Origin: Paenibacillus polymyxa M1
GTDB taxonomy: Bacteria; Bacillota; Bacilli; Paenibacillales; Paenibacillaceae
Length of the DNA stretch: 64,000 nt
NCBI RefSeq assembly: GCF_000237325.1
Contig: NC_017542.1
Coordinates: 4,604,001-4,668,000 of the forward strand
Direction: 5' to 3'
In this document: positions 25,175 through 33,944 of the stretch, piece by piece
Numbering within the stretch: the first letter of the stretch is position 1
Layout of the letters: every line of letters starts with the position of its first letter
The notes under the pieces: generated by a model
What the model saw: the letters and a program-made list of their open reading frames with translations, nothing else
The model's database searches: none
Told to the model about the DNA's origin: nothing
Position numbers and translations under genes: made by a program

Positions 25175-26158
25175 TTAGCGATGATTCATCGGTGCGGGCG
25201 TATTATTTTGTGGACGTGTTGGTGTTGTATTTTCCATTGGACGGTTTGTATCAGCCGCCGAAGTCGGGAATACACGTTCAATCACATCCACCATTTCATT
25301 GCTCAAGCCTCTGATCGGATGACCATTTTGTACACTGCGTGTAAAGTCAGAGGTTTGTCTAACAAAGTCCGGGTTAGCCGATACATGCACCTGTTCAATG
25401 GAAGGTGCAAATTGCTTAATCTTGTTAGCAATACGGCTCTTGACTGCATCAGTTGGTTCATATGCAGTTCTTGCTCCCTCGATGGTGTTGTTGCCGTTAT
25501 CTGTGCGATTGTTGTTGTCCGTCAAGCCACGCAACATACCGTACGAGCCTGTACCCATCGTACCGAACAAACCGTCATCACGACGTGCAGGTGTTCCATT
25601 CCCGGTAACTCCATTGTCTGTCATTCCAGGCGTTGTAGTACCTGTAGTTCGATTTCCTCTGGTGCCATTAACGCCATTCACACTCGGTACATTCCCGTTA
25701 CGCCCAATATTATTAGCACTCGGAGTACCGTCAATGCTTGGAGCACCGACACCCGTTCCGTTAGCTTGGTCTTTCAAGGAAACGGCTACATAGGCATGTC
25801 GTTCACCAACCAATACTGTCGCAGACTTTACATCCGGCATCTCGGATATACGTTTAGACAAGTTGCGATCGACTTGCAGATTACGGATTGGATGTCCGGT
25901 TCTGTTGCCATTTTCATTCAATGACATCCCGTCCATACCGTTGGATTTAACCCCATAACGATTCACACCATCCATACGGTTTACACCATCTAAACCATAA
26001 CGATTCACACCATCCATATGCTGTGTGCTTTGCGCGTTATAGCGTGTACTGTTCGTACGAACGTTATGATCAGCATTTCCACACCCGGTTAAAGCAGCCA
26101 TGCTGGCAAGTAAAGCAGCTGAAATCGTAAAACTGATGACTTTTTTAGTTCCTGGCAT
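25175..26158 (-). CDS. YhcN/YlaJ family spore lipoprotein
   Basis: A 327-residue lipoprotein. Signal MPGTKKVISFTISAAL...ALTGCGN puts the lipidated cysteine at 26. The conserved YhcN/YlaJ segments are KSATVLVGERHAYVAVSL and VKSRIANKIKQFAPSIEQVHVSANPDFV. Members are spore-membrane or germination-related lipoproteins. A repeated MDGVNRYG unit lies after the signal, and the middle is Gly/Asn/Thr-rich. The ATG 26156-26158 follows GGAGG; upstream in-frame residues are not a signal peptide. It is monocistronic and divergent from the lipase. Confidence 0.85.
   Translation of the reverse strand: MPGTKKVISFTISAALLASMAALTGCGNADHNVRTNSTRYNAQSTQHMDGVNRYGLDGVNRMDGVNRYGVKSNGMDGMSLNENGNRTGHPIRNLQVDRNLSKRISEMPDVKSATVLVGERHAYVAVSLKDQANGTGVGAPSIDGTPSANNIGRNGNVPSVNGVNGTRGNRTTGTTTPGMTDNGVTGNGTPARRDDGLFGTMGTGSYGMLRGLTDNNNRTDNGNNTIEGARTAYEPTDAVKSRIANKIKQFAPSIEQVHVSANPDFVRQTSDFTRSVQNGHPIRGLSNEMVDVIERVFPTSAADTNRPMENTTPTRPQNNTPAPMNHR
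25953..26018 (-). repeat. Direct repeat inside the spore lipoprotein
   Basis: A 24-base sequence beginning CCATAACGATTCACACC occurs exactly twice, at 25953-25976 and 25995-26018, 42 bases apart. It encodes the repeated MDGVNRYG units; a third, shorter DGVNR copy lies between them. Repeat number is probably variable between strains. Confidence 0.8.
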
Positions 26159-26352
26159 GAACTCATCCTCCATACATATAAAATGTGTGACGAGATTAGC
26201 ATGCGCCATCAATCTTAGGGATATCCTGACTAAAAAATGACTGAAAAAATAAAATTTTAATGTAAATATGAAATACAATTGATGATTTACCACAAGATGG
26301 CATGTATAATAAGTTTGAAATACTTAATTTTACAAAAAGGAGGATTTACAGT

Positions 26353-27933
26353 TTGAAGAAGCTCACCGTTTTGATGCTCATTTTTTTGTTATCCGTCACT
26401 CTTATCCCCGCCGGTGCTTTTGCAGGCTCCACTACACCTGAAGCACCGAAAGCTCCCGCCGGAAGCTGGACAGAAGGCCCACCACCTAATCGCGTTGATC
26501 CTACCAAACCCGCACTATTGTTTGTACATGGTTTGAACAGTAGCGCCGAAGTGTGGACCAAGAATAATAATGATATGCTTCAGCAAGCACGTGACGCTGG
26601 GTACCAGACGGCCACCATTAATTTGTACGATGCGAATGGCACATCCCAGGATATGTGGGACAATGGCAAGCTTCTAGCCGACAAAATCAAAGTCATTAGT
26701 AATCATTTCGGAAAAAAACTCATCATCATCGCCCACAGCAAAGGTGGAGTGGATACTCAAACCGCTCTCGTGTATAACGGAGCAGCTCCTTATGTACAAC
26801 GTGTCATCACCCTCAGCAGTCCCCATCATGGTTCACAACTTGCAGATCTCGCCTACAGCAGCTGGGCCGGATGGCTGGCAGATATCGTCGGCTCACAAAA
26901 TCCCGGCACCTCTACATTACAAACATCTTATATGAAGTATTTCCGAACCAAAACGGATGCACTCAGTAACGCGACTACAATTCCATTCTTCACGTTTGCT
27001 GGTGATAACTGGTCTGGCGGCACTGCTTCCTACATACTGGGTGGAATGTATCTCTCATCCTTCGGCAAAAATGATGGAGTGGTCACAGTCGACAATGCTA
27101 AGCTTCCCGGCGGACGTGTAGTTAAAATCGGTTCCTGGGATCATGCCAAGGTTCGTACCGGTTCTTACGTCTTCTCCCTGATCCTACCTTACCTCCAAGC
27201 GAACACTCCAGCATTGAATCAGGAAACTGAGGCATTTTCAGCAGCGTCTTCCCTGACTGCTTCTGCTGTACAATCCACCTATAACGAGATCGATAATTCA
27301 TATTTTATTCGAGGCGGCGATTATAATGGAAAAGCCTCCGAAACCCTCACGGTTGAAAATGGTGTCCAATCCATTGATCTGGACTGGATCAGCGATAAAC
27401 GTGTAAGTCAGCTTGAGCTGACCAAACCTGACGGTACTAGCGAATTGCTTAATGTGAAAGCAGGTCGTGATGAAGAAATCTTTGCTGGTGCCTGGCATCA
27501 TAGTGCAGTAGTTACCAATCCCCAACCAGGCATCTATAAGTTGAATGCCGTAATTCCTGATCATGGTGCATATCTCCTGATTGCACGCTATCATGCCGCT
27601 CAGGTCCCTGAGCTCAAATACAATCTAAATGCAGTGGGCCCGAGACTAAATCTGAAGTCCCAGGATTCCCCAACCAGCGTTACACAAGTCACTTACCAAG
27701 TTCAATACTATGGTGATCCGCAACAAGGAATGACTACAGCGTTCAAAGGTCTGACATTGCAGCAAAAAACCGTTACTCCTACTGGGCAAATTGAGCTTTC
27801 CAAAGCGGACAAGCCAGGCATCTATTCCGTAACCTATGAAATTAACGGCACCACAGCAGCAGGATATCCTTACCGCCGTACAGCAGTTCAATCCATTTAT
27901 ATTGACGCTGACGGCAACAAGTATGTTGACTAA
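26353..27933 (+). CDS. Secreted lipase / alpha-beta hydrolase
   Basis: A 526-residue secreted hydrolase. The signal peptide ends near AGAFAG. The lipase fold starts PALLFVHGLNSSAEVW (oxyanion hole) and the nucleophile is Ser129 in IIAHSKGGVD; the catalytic His is probably in GSWDHAKVRTG. The C-terminal half (from about residue 290) is beta-rich and may bind a surface. I choose TTG 26353 since AAAGGAGG lies about 9 bases before it and the signal peptide then starts LKKLTVLM. A TATAAT at 26305-26310 is a possible -10 box. A terminator follows. Substrate (triglyceride, ester) is not decided. Confidence 0.85.
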   Translation: MKKLTVLMLIFLLSVTLIPAGAFAGSTTPEAPKAPAGSWTEGPPPNRVDPTKPALLFVHGLNSSAEVWTKNNNDMLQQARDAGYQTATINLYDANGTSQDMWDNGKLLADKIKVISNHFGKKLIIIAHSKGGVDTQTALVYNGAAPYVQRVITLSSPHHGSQLADLAYSSWAGWLADIVGSQNPGTSTLQTSYMKYFRTKTDALSNATTIPFFTFAGDNWSGGTASYILGGMYLSSFGKNDGVVTVDNAKLPGGRVVKIGSWDHAKVRTGSYVFSLILPYLQANTPALNQETEAFSAASSLTASAVQSTYNEIDNSYFIRGGDYNGKASETLTVENGVQSIDLDWISDKRVSQLELTKPDGTSELLNVKAGRDEEIFAGAWHHSAVVTNPQPGIYKLNAVIPDHGAYLLIARYHAAQVPELKYNLNAVGPRLNLKSQDSPTSVTQVTYQVQYYGDPQQGMTTAFKGLTLQQKTVTPTGQIELSKADKPGIYSVTYEINGTTAAGYPYRRTAVQSIYIDADGNKYVD

Positions 27934-27950
27934 ATAAATCTACAACCTAA

Positions 27951-27996
27951 AAAGCCTGCAAACACCTATCATAGTGTAGGCGTTCGCAGGCTTATT
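27951..27996. terminator. Terminator after the lipase
   Basis: AAAGCCTGCAAACACCT pairs with AGGCGTTCGCAGGCTT with two wobble pairs, followed by ATTTATT. It can also serve the convergent membrane-protein gene. Confidence 0.75.
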
Positions 27997-28050
27997 TATT
28001 ATTCCAAACATCTTTTATAGAGAAATTACAGTGTAATCCATGTATTGTGT

Positions 28051-28716
28051 TCAATCCGCTGTCTGATTCCTCAATTTATGAAGCCAATAATAGCGGTGCA
28101 GCTCCATAATAAAATGAAAAAGAACAAATGCAAGCATGGAGTATACACACATCAATACTGTAGCAACGAATTGTTGTGTAGCAAATCCGAGGGAAAGATT
28201 GGCTATCAAATAACCAGCCCCGGTAAATGTGGTCATTGTTACTACAGCTTCTCGCTTGTGTTTTTTCTTCACTTTTGGTTCTTTCTTATAAGTTGAAGGA
28301 TTTTTGAATTTCGCCAGATGATATTTGATATAGCAGTACAAGGCGATTCCATAAGCGGCAAAAGAGCTTATAAAATACCATGGAGTATCCAGACCCAACA
28401 TACCATAAGCAAACTTTTGTGTCATAATCATGAAGCCAATAGAGCATACCAAACCAAATACACCACGGAATAAAATATAATTCAACTGCAATTTGCGTGG
28501 CATTATGACCAGTACAAGCGCCCAAATATTAATCAGAACAATCGGTGGCATCAGCACATAAACATAAACTGCAATGTAGGGATTTCCTATTAAGGGAATA
28601 GTCAAAAACAGATCTAACAGCAATAAAACAAGAATGATAACATTGGAGCGAATACGGTTAACTGGATACAACTTCATATTTTTTTCGAATAAAGCCCTGC
28701 TATCACTCATAAACAT
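28051..28716 (-). CDS. Multi-pass membrane protein, unknown function
   Basis: A 221-residue protein with about six hydrophobic segments: two near residues 24-75, two near 82-130, two near 160-205. A Lys-rich cytoplasmic loop (YKKEPKVKKKHKREAV) separates the last pair. I do not recognise the family. It lies 71 bases downstream of the split sigma-factor pair in the same direction. In B. subtilis the SigO/RsoA pair is held in check by the membrane protein YvrL, so an anti-sigma role is a reasonable but unproven guess. GGAGGG precedes the ATG. Confidence 0.65.
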   Translation of the reverse strand: MFMSDSRALFEKNMKLYPVNRIRSNVIILVLLLLDLFLTIPLIGNPYIAVYVYVLMPPIVLINIWALVLVIMPRKLQLNYILFRGVFGLVCSIGFMIMTQKFAYGMLGLDTPWYFISSFAAYGIALYCYIKYHLAKFKNPSTYKKEPKVKKKHKREAVVTMTTFTGAGYLIANLSLGFATQQFVATVLMCVYSMLAFVLFHFIMELHRYYWLHKLRNQTAD

Positions 28717-28787
28717 ATAAGCCCTCCGTCACATAAGTTAAACCTACCGATAAGGATAGACAAGGCTACATCCATTGTCCACTTTTT

Positions 28788-29015
28788 CTATATCTCTGTC
28801 TTCAGCTCTTGACGTAGTTCTTCAATAAAATCAACCACGATACTTTGAACAGCATCTTCACGGGACATACGTATATACCGACTCGTCCTCTGAATGTCTT
28901 CCTCGAACAAATAAAGTATCCTGCTCATGGCCTCCTGATCCCCACTTTGTGCTAATTTGAGCCATTGGACGAACTCAGCATCCGAAATAACTCTTTGAGC
29001 ATTTTCTTTTTCCAT
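28788..29015 (-). CDS. rsoA: RsoA-like sigma co-factor (helix-turn-helix_16 type)
   Basis: A 75-residue helical protein with the pattern EFVQWLKLAQSGDQEAMSRI and ILYLFEEDIQRTSRYIR seen in small proteins of the HTH_16 type, comparable to region 2.1-like parts of sigma factors. In B. subtilis RsoA (79 residues) is the partner that makes SigO active. Here the gene overlaps the end of the SigO-like gene by 64 bases in another frame, which implies coupled synthesis. GGCGGTG precedes the ATG. Confidence 0.65.
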   Translation of the reverse strand: MEKENAQRVISDAEFVQWLKLAQSGDQEAMSRILYLFEEDIQRTSRYIRMSREDAVQSIVVDFIEELRQELKTEI

Positions 29016-29314
29016 TTATTCACCGCCTGTTGGGATAGCTTTAACTCTTTTGCAATCTGTGCTTCGGTTTTGTCTAGTATGTAAAGGTCAAAGATGATCA
29101 TTTTTCCGATCTCAGAAGATAGAGAGTTGATAAGCTGTAGTGTGTACATATTAGAGTTTGCAAATTCTGTAAAAGATGGAGCGATGACAGTTTCGTTCTT
29201 TTCCATTACAAATTCATGATTGGTTTGTACCCGAGCACGATACTGGATTCTCCAAGCAATGCGGTACAACTTCTTTCGGTATTGTTCGACCAATGTTAGC
29301 TGAGATTTTTCCAA
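28952..29314 (-). CDS. sigO: SigO-like sigma factor subunit (region 4)
   Basis: A 120-residue protein whose C-terminal half is a sigma region-4 helix-turn-helix: IIFDLYILDKTEAQIAKELK followed by LSQQAVNKWKKKMLKELF. The N-terminal part has no clear region 2, in keeping with split sigma systems in which RsoA supplies it. It is shorter than B. subtilis SigO (YvrI, about 176 residues). The start is probably TTG 29312-29314, 8 bases after AAAGGGTG. The divergent neighbour is a YvrJ-family gene, which in B. subtilis belongs to the SigO regulon. Confidence 0.65.
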   Translation of the reverse strand: MEKSQLTLVEQYRKKLYRIAWRIQYRARVQTNHEFVMEKNETVIAPSFTEFANSNMYTLQLINSLSSEIGKMIIFDLYILDKTEAQIAKELKLSQQAVNKWKKKMLKELFRMLSSSNGSN

Positions 29315-29501
29315 TATAAATCACCCTTTCTCTTTGGATTTGACTTTTTCTAAATCCTCATATTATAGGGTAATTTGCAATCCTATTTTACAACCAAAAC
29401 AGAACACTTGTTCTTATTTATTATACTATTTTTACAATCAGTTGTATATGGTTCTTTTAATTTACCTTCCTTTATATATGGCTAAAAAGGAGGGAAATAC
29501 A

Positions 29502-29705
29502 TTGCAGATGGATGATGCTCTTTCTCTGGTTACCAACGTAGGCTTTCCGGCTGGACTTTGTTTTATTTTATTGCGGCACATCCTGCACACGATGGAGGAA
29601 AAGTTGGATAAGCTGGATCTCTCACTTCATGAGCTGATTCAGGTCATCCAAGATTTAAATGACAATAACAGCCCTTCTTCCAAAAGCAGCAAGCCTGATG
29701 AATAA
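29502..29705 (+). CDS. yvrJ: YvrJ family protein
   Basis: A 67-residue protein: a short N-terminus, one hydrophobic helix in VTNVGFPAGLCFILLRHIL, and a charged tail with MEEKLDKLDLSLHELIQVI, the YvrJ pattern. Probably a single-pass membrane peptide; function unknown. AAGGAGG at 29487-29493 points to the TTG at 29502. In B. subtilis yvrJ is transcribed by the SigO-RsoA sigma factor, whose likely homologues lie divergently here. TTGACT at 29340 with TATTAT at 29361 (15-base spacer) is a weak sigma-A-like alternative promoter. Confidence 0.75.
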   Translation: MQMDDALSLVTNVGFPAGLCFILLRHILHTMEEKLDKLDLSLHELIQVIQDLNDNNSPSSKSSKPDE

Positions 29706-29709
29706 CGAA

Positions 29710-29758
29710 CACAAAGAAGCTCCACACGACGATTATTCGCCGTTGGAGCCTCTTTGTT
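29710..29758. terminator. Bidirectional terminator after yvrJ
   Basis: ACAAAGAAGCTCCA pairs with TGGAGCCTCTTTGT around a 19-base partly paired loop, between two convergent transcripts. T and A runs are short. Confidence 0.55.
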
Positions 29759-29780
29759 CAGCTTATTATAAATGTAATGA

Positions 29781-30740
29781 TTATTGGCTAGCCTTAGCCT
29801 GGTCATGACCACTCTGTTCAGCACGGTTCACATCAGAAGCGGACAGGCCATAAGCCCAGTTGCTTTGTGGCGGTACAACCCACACGGTATCTGGATCATC
29901 GTTAAGTGTCCAGCCCTGATAGACCAGCTGGGAATCTTCCTTGCCCAGCGATATGCTCAGCGTAAAGCGGTGAACAGGCTTGTTCAGCTCGGAGGCTTTG
30001 CGCAAGGCCTGACTGCTAGCCAGGTTTTTGATTTGCTGTGAAAGGGAAGTTGCCGTATCACCGGCTACTGACTTGCCGTTTAGCGTCCAAGATGCGGAAG
30101 CACTATCTCCAGTTCCACTGCTACCGGAGGATCGGAGCATCCATGAGGCATTCTGGCCTTCCCACTCTATTCCGCTCAGCTTGGTATCATCCCAATCAAA
30201 CGGCGTTGTATCTGTAAAATCATCAGCACCCAGCAACAAACCCGAAAGTGTATCTATAGGTACGGAAGCTATCTCTTTTTGGTCTGATAGTACATAGACA
30301 GCATCTCCGGAAGGCAGCGTTTCACCGAAGGCAAAGGTGCGAACGTCACCCTTCTTGGTCTTAATCTCAATCTGGTCATTGGTAGCGCTAATTCCATATT
30401 TGGCTACGTCTGTGGGGGATGATTCCACGACATCACCCAACTTTACATTTTGAATCGCAGCTAGCCAATTGTCTATTGTATATTGATTTAACGGGTAAGA
30501 TCGTGGCTTACTCATGCTCCATTTGCCATCACGTTGATTAAGTTCCACTGACTTGCCGTCCTTTCCAGTGATCGCAAAAGACGTAATATCTCCTTGCGTA
30601 AGCTGAATGAGCTGGCGAGCCGCCGGGGCTTGTTCACGAAAGAAGTTTTGGCTCTTGGCATAGATTATACCCGCTCCCAATACAACTAGCAGCAGCACTG
30701 TGGGTATCCATTTTCTCATGCACTTTTTCGCCTCCACCAT
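29781..30740 (-). CDS. DUF4340 domain protein of a Gld-type ABC system
   Basis: A 319-residue protein anchored by an N-terminal hydrophobic segment (WIPTVLLLVVLGAGIIYA) and otherwise extracytoplasmic, with repeated beta-rich DUF4340 modules (ITSFAITGKDGKSVELNQRDGKWSM). It ends an operon with an ABC ATPase, permease and GldG-like protein and overlaps the GldG-like gene by 25 bases. Such four-gene sets are common in Firmicutes; the transported substrate is unknown. Confidence 0.85.
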   Translation of the reverse strand: MVEAKKCMRKWIPTVLLLVVLGAGIIYAKSQNFFREQAPAARQLIQLTQGDITSFAITGKDGKSVELNQRDGKWSMSKPRSYPLNQYTIDNWLAAIQNVKLGDVVESSPTDVAKYGISATNDQIEIKTKKGDVRTFAFGETLPSGDAVYVLSDQKEIASVPIDTLSGLLLGADDFTDTTPFDWDDTKLSGIEWEGQNASWMLRSSGSSGTGDSASASWTLNGKSVAGDTATSLSQQIKNLASSQALRKASELNKPVHRFTLSISLGKEDSQLVYQGWTLNDDPDTVWVVPPQSNWAYGLSASDVNRAEQSGHDQAKASQ

Positions 30741-32107
30741 AATAAGATTCCGATCACCGCGAACAGCAGCGGCAATCCGACGACAGATATGGCCAATACC
30801 GTTTTCGCTTGTGCAGCAGTTAAATAAGCTACCTTAAAATCCTGCTCCTGACGAGGTCGAATAGTGAGTCCATCCGAGTGTTCCTGCACATAATTCAAGC
30901 TATTCAGCACAAAGTCTCGATTCCCTCCTGTGCTGATCTCCGTGTCGCTTAGAAGGGCTGACGTTCCGAGAATAACCGCTTTGGGCTTGCCGTCTTTCCC
31001 TTCTACCGCGTAACCGAGATCAAGCGGCCCCTGTGGGTCCTTGTCATCCTTCTGCGTTTCATTGTTCAGCAGTCCCTGGATATTCGTTTCGCCATAGCTT
31101 GCTGCAGAAGATTTCATCAATAGTGTCGTCTTCCAATCCTTCTGCTCTCCTGCCTGCAAAGCAATAGACAGCGAAAGAACAGGATATAGATTAGAAGCCG
31201 CCAGTTTATCAGTAATCGCATGACTGCCAAAGGTAGGAACCGTCCATAGAGGGCCCAGCGTATTCGTCTGTTCCTGATCCACCACGATAGCATGAGTATC
31301 TTTCACTCCATAATCAGCCGCTAATGCGTCAAGATTTTTCCAGTTGGCCCCCATGTTCGGGTGAAATCCTAGCGCCATAAAAAGCTTTCCACCATCATTC
31401 AGATACGTACGAATACTTTTCAATTCCGTCGCGCTAATATCCCGCTCTGGTCCAACAATAGCCAGTACAGACGCATCTTTGGGCACACTACCCGCTTGAT
31501 TAAGCTGAACTTCCTCTGTTTTCACATTATCTTGCGCCAATGAGCTGCTTAATTCGGTCATTTGGGACAAAGGAATTTCCTCATGCCCTGTCAGAAAAAC
31601 CATTTTTCCTTGACGGGTAGATGACAATGCCAGCAGTCCACTAGTCAGCTTTTCTTCCCCTGTAAATTGGTATGCCCCTTCACCACTCCCCTGGGCTTGC
31701 GTAAATAGGCTTCCAATATCTATAACCCGCTTTTTCTCTCCCTGCACCAGCACAATGGAGGCTGCAGTAACACTATACTGCTTAGCCAGTATCGGTTCCT
31801 GATTCAAATCGTATTGCTCGACTTTGAGCTTCTTGTTACGCTTGGCATATTCATTCAGCATATCCGTAACATCCCGGTTCAGCTTCTGATTCTGCGAAGT
31901 GGATACGGTAAAGGCAATTAATCGTACGTCTTCCTTTACACCCTGAATGGTCGTCAACGTCTGATCAGACAGCGTATACTGCTTGCCTGCCGTCAGATCC
32001 AGTTGAAAGCCTCCTAGCGAGCGCAGAAATAACGTCAATAGAATAAAAATACCTACAGCAGCAATTGATAGTACCATACTATTGGTATGACCCAGCCATT
32101 TTTTCAT
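30716..32107 (-). CDS. GldG-like ABC auxiliary protein
   Basis: A 463-residue protein of the ABC_transp_aux/GldG family. An N-terminal helix anchors an extracytoplasmic domain (TLTTIQGVKEDVRLIAFTVS; GKMVFLTGHEEIPLSQM) and a second helix near the C-terminus (AISVVGLPLLFAVIGILLWW) ends in WRRKSA. The start at 32107 has GGAGG 8 bases upstream. It follows the permease gene by 5 bases. In Bacteroidetes GldAFG serve gliding; in Firmicutes the role is not known, and no other gliding genes are present. Confidence 0.85.
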   Translation of the reverse strand: MKKWLGHTNSMVLSIAAVGIFILLTLFLRSLGGFQLDLTAGKQYTLSDQTLTTIQGVKEDVRLIAFTVSTSQNQKLNRDVTDMLNEYAKRNKKLKVEQYDLNQEPILAKQYSVTAASIVLVQGEKKRVIDIGSLFTQAQGSGEGAYQFTGEEKLTSGLLALSSTRQGKMVFLTGHEEIPLSQMTELSSSLAQDNVKTEEVQLNQAGSVPKDASVLAIVGPERDISATELKSIRTYLNDGGKLFMALGFHPNMGANWKNLDALAADYGVKDTHAIVVDQEQTNTLGPLWTVPTFGSHAITDKLAASNLYPVLSLSIALQAGEQKDWKTTLLMKSSAASYGETNIQGLLNNETQKDDKDPQGPLDLGYAVEGKDGKPKAVILGTSALLSDTEISTGGNRDFVLNSLNYVQEHSDGLTIRPRQEQDFKVAYLTAAQAKTVLAISVVGLPLLFAVIGILLWWRRKSA

Positions 32108-32112
32108 ATTCA

Positions 32113-32835
32113 TTACCTCCACCGTTTCCGTTCAACCACTTGGATGCTAAATAGCAAAAAGAGCGCCGCCACCGTCACGTAGTACAATACATCGGCTCCA
32201 TTCAGCAATCCTTTGGTGAAACTATCAAACCGTGCAGTTAGTGAAAAAGGTTCCAGCCACTGCTGCAGCGCCGCAGATGCGCCCGTTTGTCCACCAAACG
32301 AATCCAGCATCCAGAAAACGAGTAAAAGAATAAAACTGACGACCGCTGACATCATCTGATGCTGTGAAAGCGTTGATGCGAATAAGCCGATTGCCATCAT
32401 GGCTGCGCCAAGCATAAACAGGCCGATCACGGATGTAAATACCAGCGTCCAATCCAGCGTCCCATAAAAGGACATCACGACCGGATACGCCAGGCTGCAC
32501 AATACTAATATGAGCAACATGCCTAACGATGCCAAAAATTTACCCATCATGATTTCCGTTACACTCACAGGTGAGGTAAGCAGCAGTTCATCCGTACCCT
32601 GCCTGAATTCCTCTGCAACCAGCCGCATCGTGAGTAATGGGACAACAAACACCAGCATGGACAATGTATCACCGAGTACCAGCCGATAGTCCAAAATACT
32701 AGGCTGATACATCACAAAGTTCGTGTAAAATAGTAACCCCGTCAGCAGCATGTACACCGCAAGCGCAAAATACGTCGTTGGGGTCCATAGATAGGCTTGC
32801 AGCTCCTTTTGACAGACTGCGAACAAACGCCTCAT
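32113..32835 (-). CDS. ABC permease (GldF-like)
   Basis: A 240-residue ABC-2 permease with six transmembrane helices. The cytoplasmic segment MRLVAEEFRQGTDELLLTSPVSVTEIMMGKFLA is typical of GldF-like permeases. It overlaps the ATPase gene by 4 bases (ATGA type) and precedes the GldG-like gene, so the complex is made stoichiometrically. Confidence 0.88.
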   Translation of the reverse strand: MRRLFAVCQKELQAYLWTPTTYFALAVYMLLTGLLFYTNFVMYQPSILDYRLVLGDTLSMLVFVVPLLTMRLVAEEFRQGTDELLLTSPVSVTEIMMGKFLASLGMLLILVLCSLAYPVVMSFYGTLDWTLVFTSVIGLFMLGAAMMAIGLFASTLSQHQMMSAVVSFILLLVFWMLDSFGGQTGASAALQQWLEPFSLTARFDSFTKGLLNGADVLYYVTVAALFLLFSIQVVERKRWR

Positions 32836-33944
32836 GACCGATTACCTCCTGTATCCTTGTCTTCTTCAACCTTGTTATCGCTGGCCGAGGCTTCTCCATG
32901 ATCCGCCGTGATGACCGTTGCTTCATTCTTAGAGGTATGTAGATCATGAACCGCTGGATCGCCGCCCTGACCTTCTTCCGTCTCGCGAGTCGTTAACTGC
33001 TGGAAGATATTTTCCAAGCTTAGGTTTTCTTTTTTCATTTCCAAAATCGGAAGCTTCGCATCTGACAGCACAAAAAACAGCTCTTCGCGAAAATCCTCAT
33101 CGGAAGCTCCTGTAAGCAACAATTCGGTCAAATCCTGCTCTGTGGCAGTCAGCTTCGTATTCACTGATGGCAGAGTAGGCGCCAAAGATTCAACTTGTAC
33201 TTTTCCCCAAGCTCGTATAACATCCATTACCTGCTCATGCTTGCCTTTGACCTCCAGTTTCACCTTGAATCCGTCTTCCATCGAACCGCCGAGCGCGTCA
33301 GGACGCCCGTCCATGACCAGTTTCCCTTCGTGAATGATCAGCACCCGATTGCACAAAGCATCCACCTCGGGCAAAATATGCGTGCTGAGCAATACTGTAT
33401 GATTTTCACCAATCTCCTGAATGAGCTGACGAATCTCTAAAATCTGATTGGGGTCTAAACCCGAGGTCGGTTCATCCAACACTAATAAATCCGGATTATG
33501 AATAATTGCACCTGCCAGCCCCAGACGCTGTTTGTACCCTTTGGACAAGCTACGGACCAATTGTTTTTCACGTCCATTCAGGCCCAGCCGGGAAATCATC
33601 TCCGAAATACGCAGCTTCTGCTCTCTCACAGGCACGTCCCGAATACTAGCTACAAACTTTAAGTAGGACCTTACAGACATATCCCCATACAAAGGGGGCG
33701 TCTCCGGCAGATAACCGATTTTGGAACGAGCCTGTCTGCCTTTATCCTGAATCGGGATACCATCAATCGTAATTACTCCCTCGTTTGGCTGAAGATATCC
33801 TGTAATCATGCGCATCGTGGTCGTTTTACCCGCACCATTTGGCCCCAAGAAACCAACAATTTCACCGCGCTGCATTTCAAAATCCAACTTATGTACGCCC
33901 CGGTTGCCCTCATACCACTTGCTCACCTGCTGCACTTTGAGCAC
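32832..33944 (-). CDS. ABC ATPase (GldA-like)
   Basis: A 370-residue ATPase: Walker A GPNGAGKTT, signature LSKGYKQRLGLA, Walker B LLVLDEPTSGLD, switch His in LLSTHILPEVD. About 90 accessory residues and an acidic tail (KVEEDKDTGGNRS) follow. The longer open frame starts in non-homologous residues; GTG 33942-33944 (reading MLKVQQVSKWYEG) has AGGG 8 bases before it and is preferred. It is the first gene of the Gld-like operon. Confidence 0.88.
   Translation of the reverse strand: MLKVQQVSKWYEGNRGVHKLDFEMQRGEIVGFLGPNGAGKTTTMRMITGYLQPNEGVITIDGIPIQDKGRQARSKIGYLPETPPLYGDMSVRSYLKFVASIRDVPVREQKLRISEMISRLGLNGREKQLVRSLSKGYKQRLGLAGAIIHNPDLLVLDEPTSGLDPNQILEIRQLIQEIGENHTVLLSTHILPEVDALCNRVLIIHEGKLVMDGRPDALGGSMEDGFKVKLEVKGKHEQVMDVIRAWGKVQVESLAPTLPSVNTKLTATEQDLTELLLTGASDEDFREELFFVLSDAKLPILEMKKENLSLENIFQQLTTRETEEGQGGDPAVHDLHTSKNEATVITADHGEASASDNKVEEDKDTGGNRS

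Noticed and set aside
25181..25924. A 247-codon ORF antisense to the YhcN-type lipoprotein
   Set aside because: It is the shadow of a repetitive low-complexity coding region; Cys/Ser/Thr-rich translation without a family pattern.
25953..26018. CRISPR-like direct repeats
   Set aside because: Only two copies, in frame within a coding sequence, with a repeated peptide; no cas genes.
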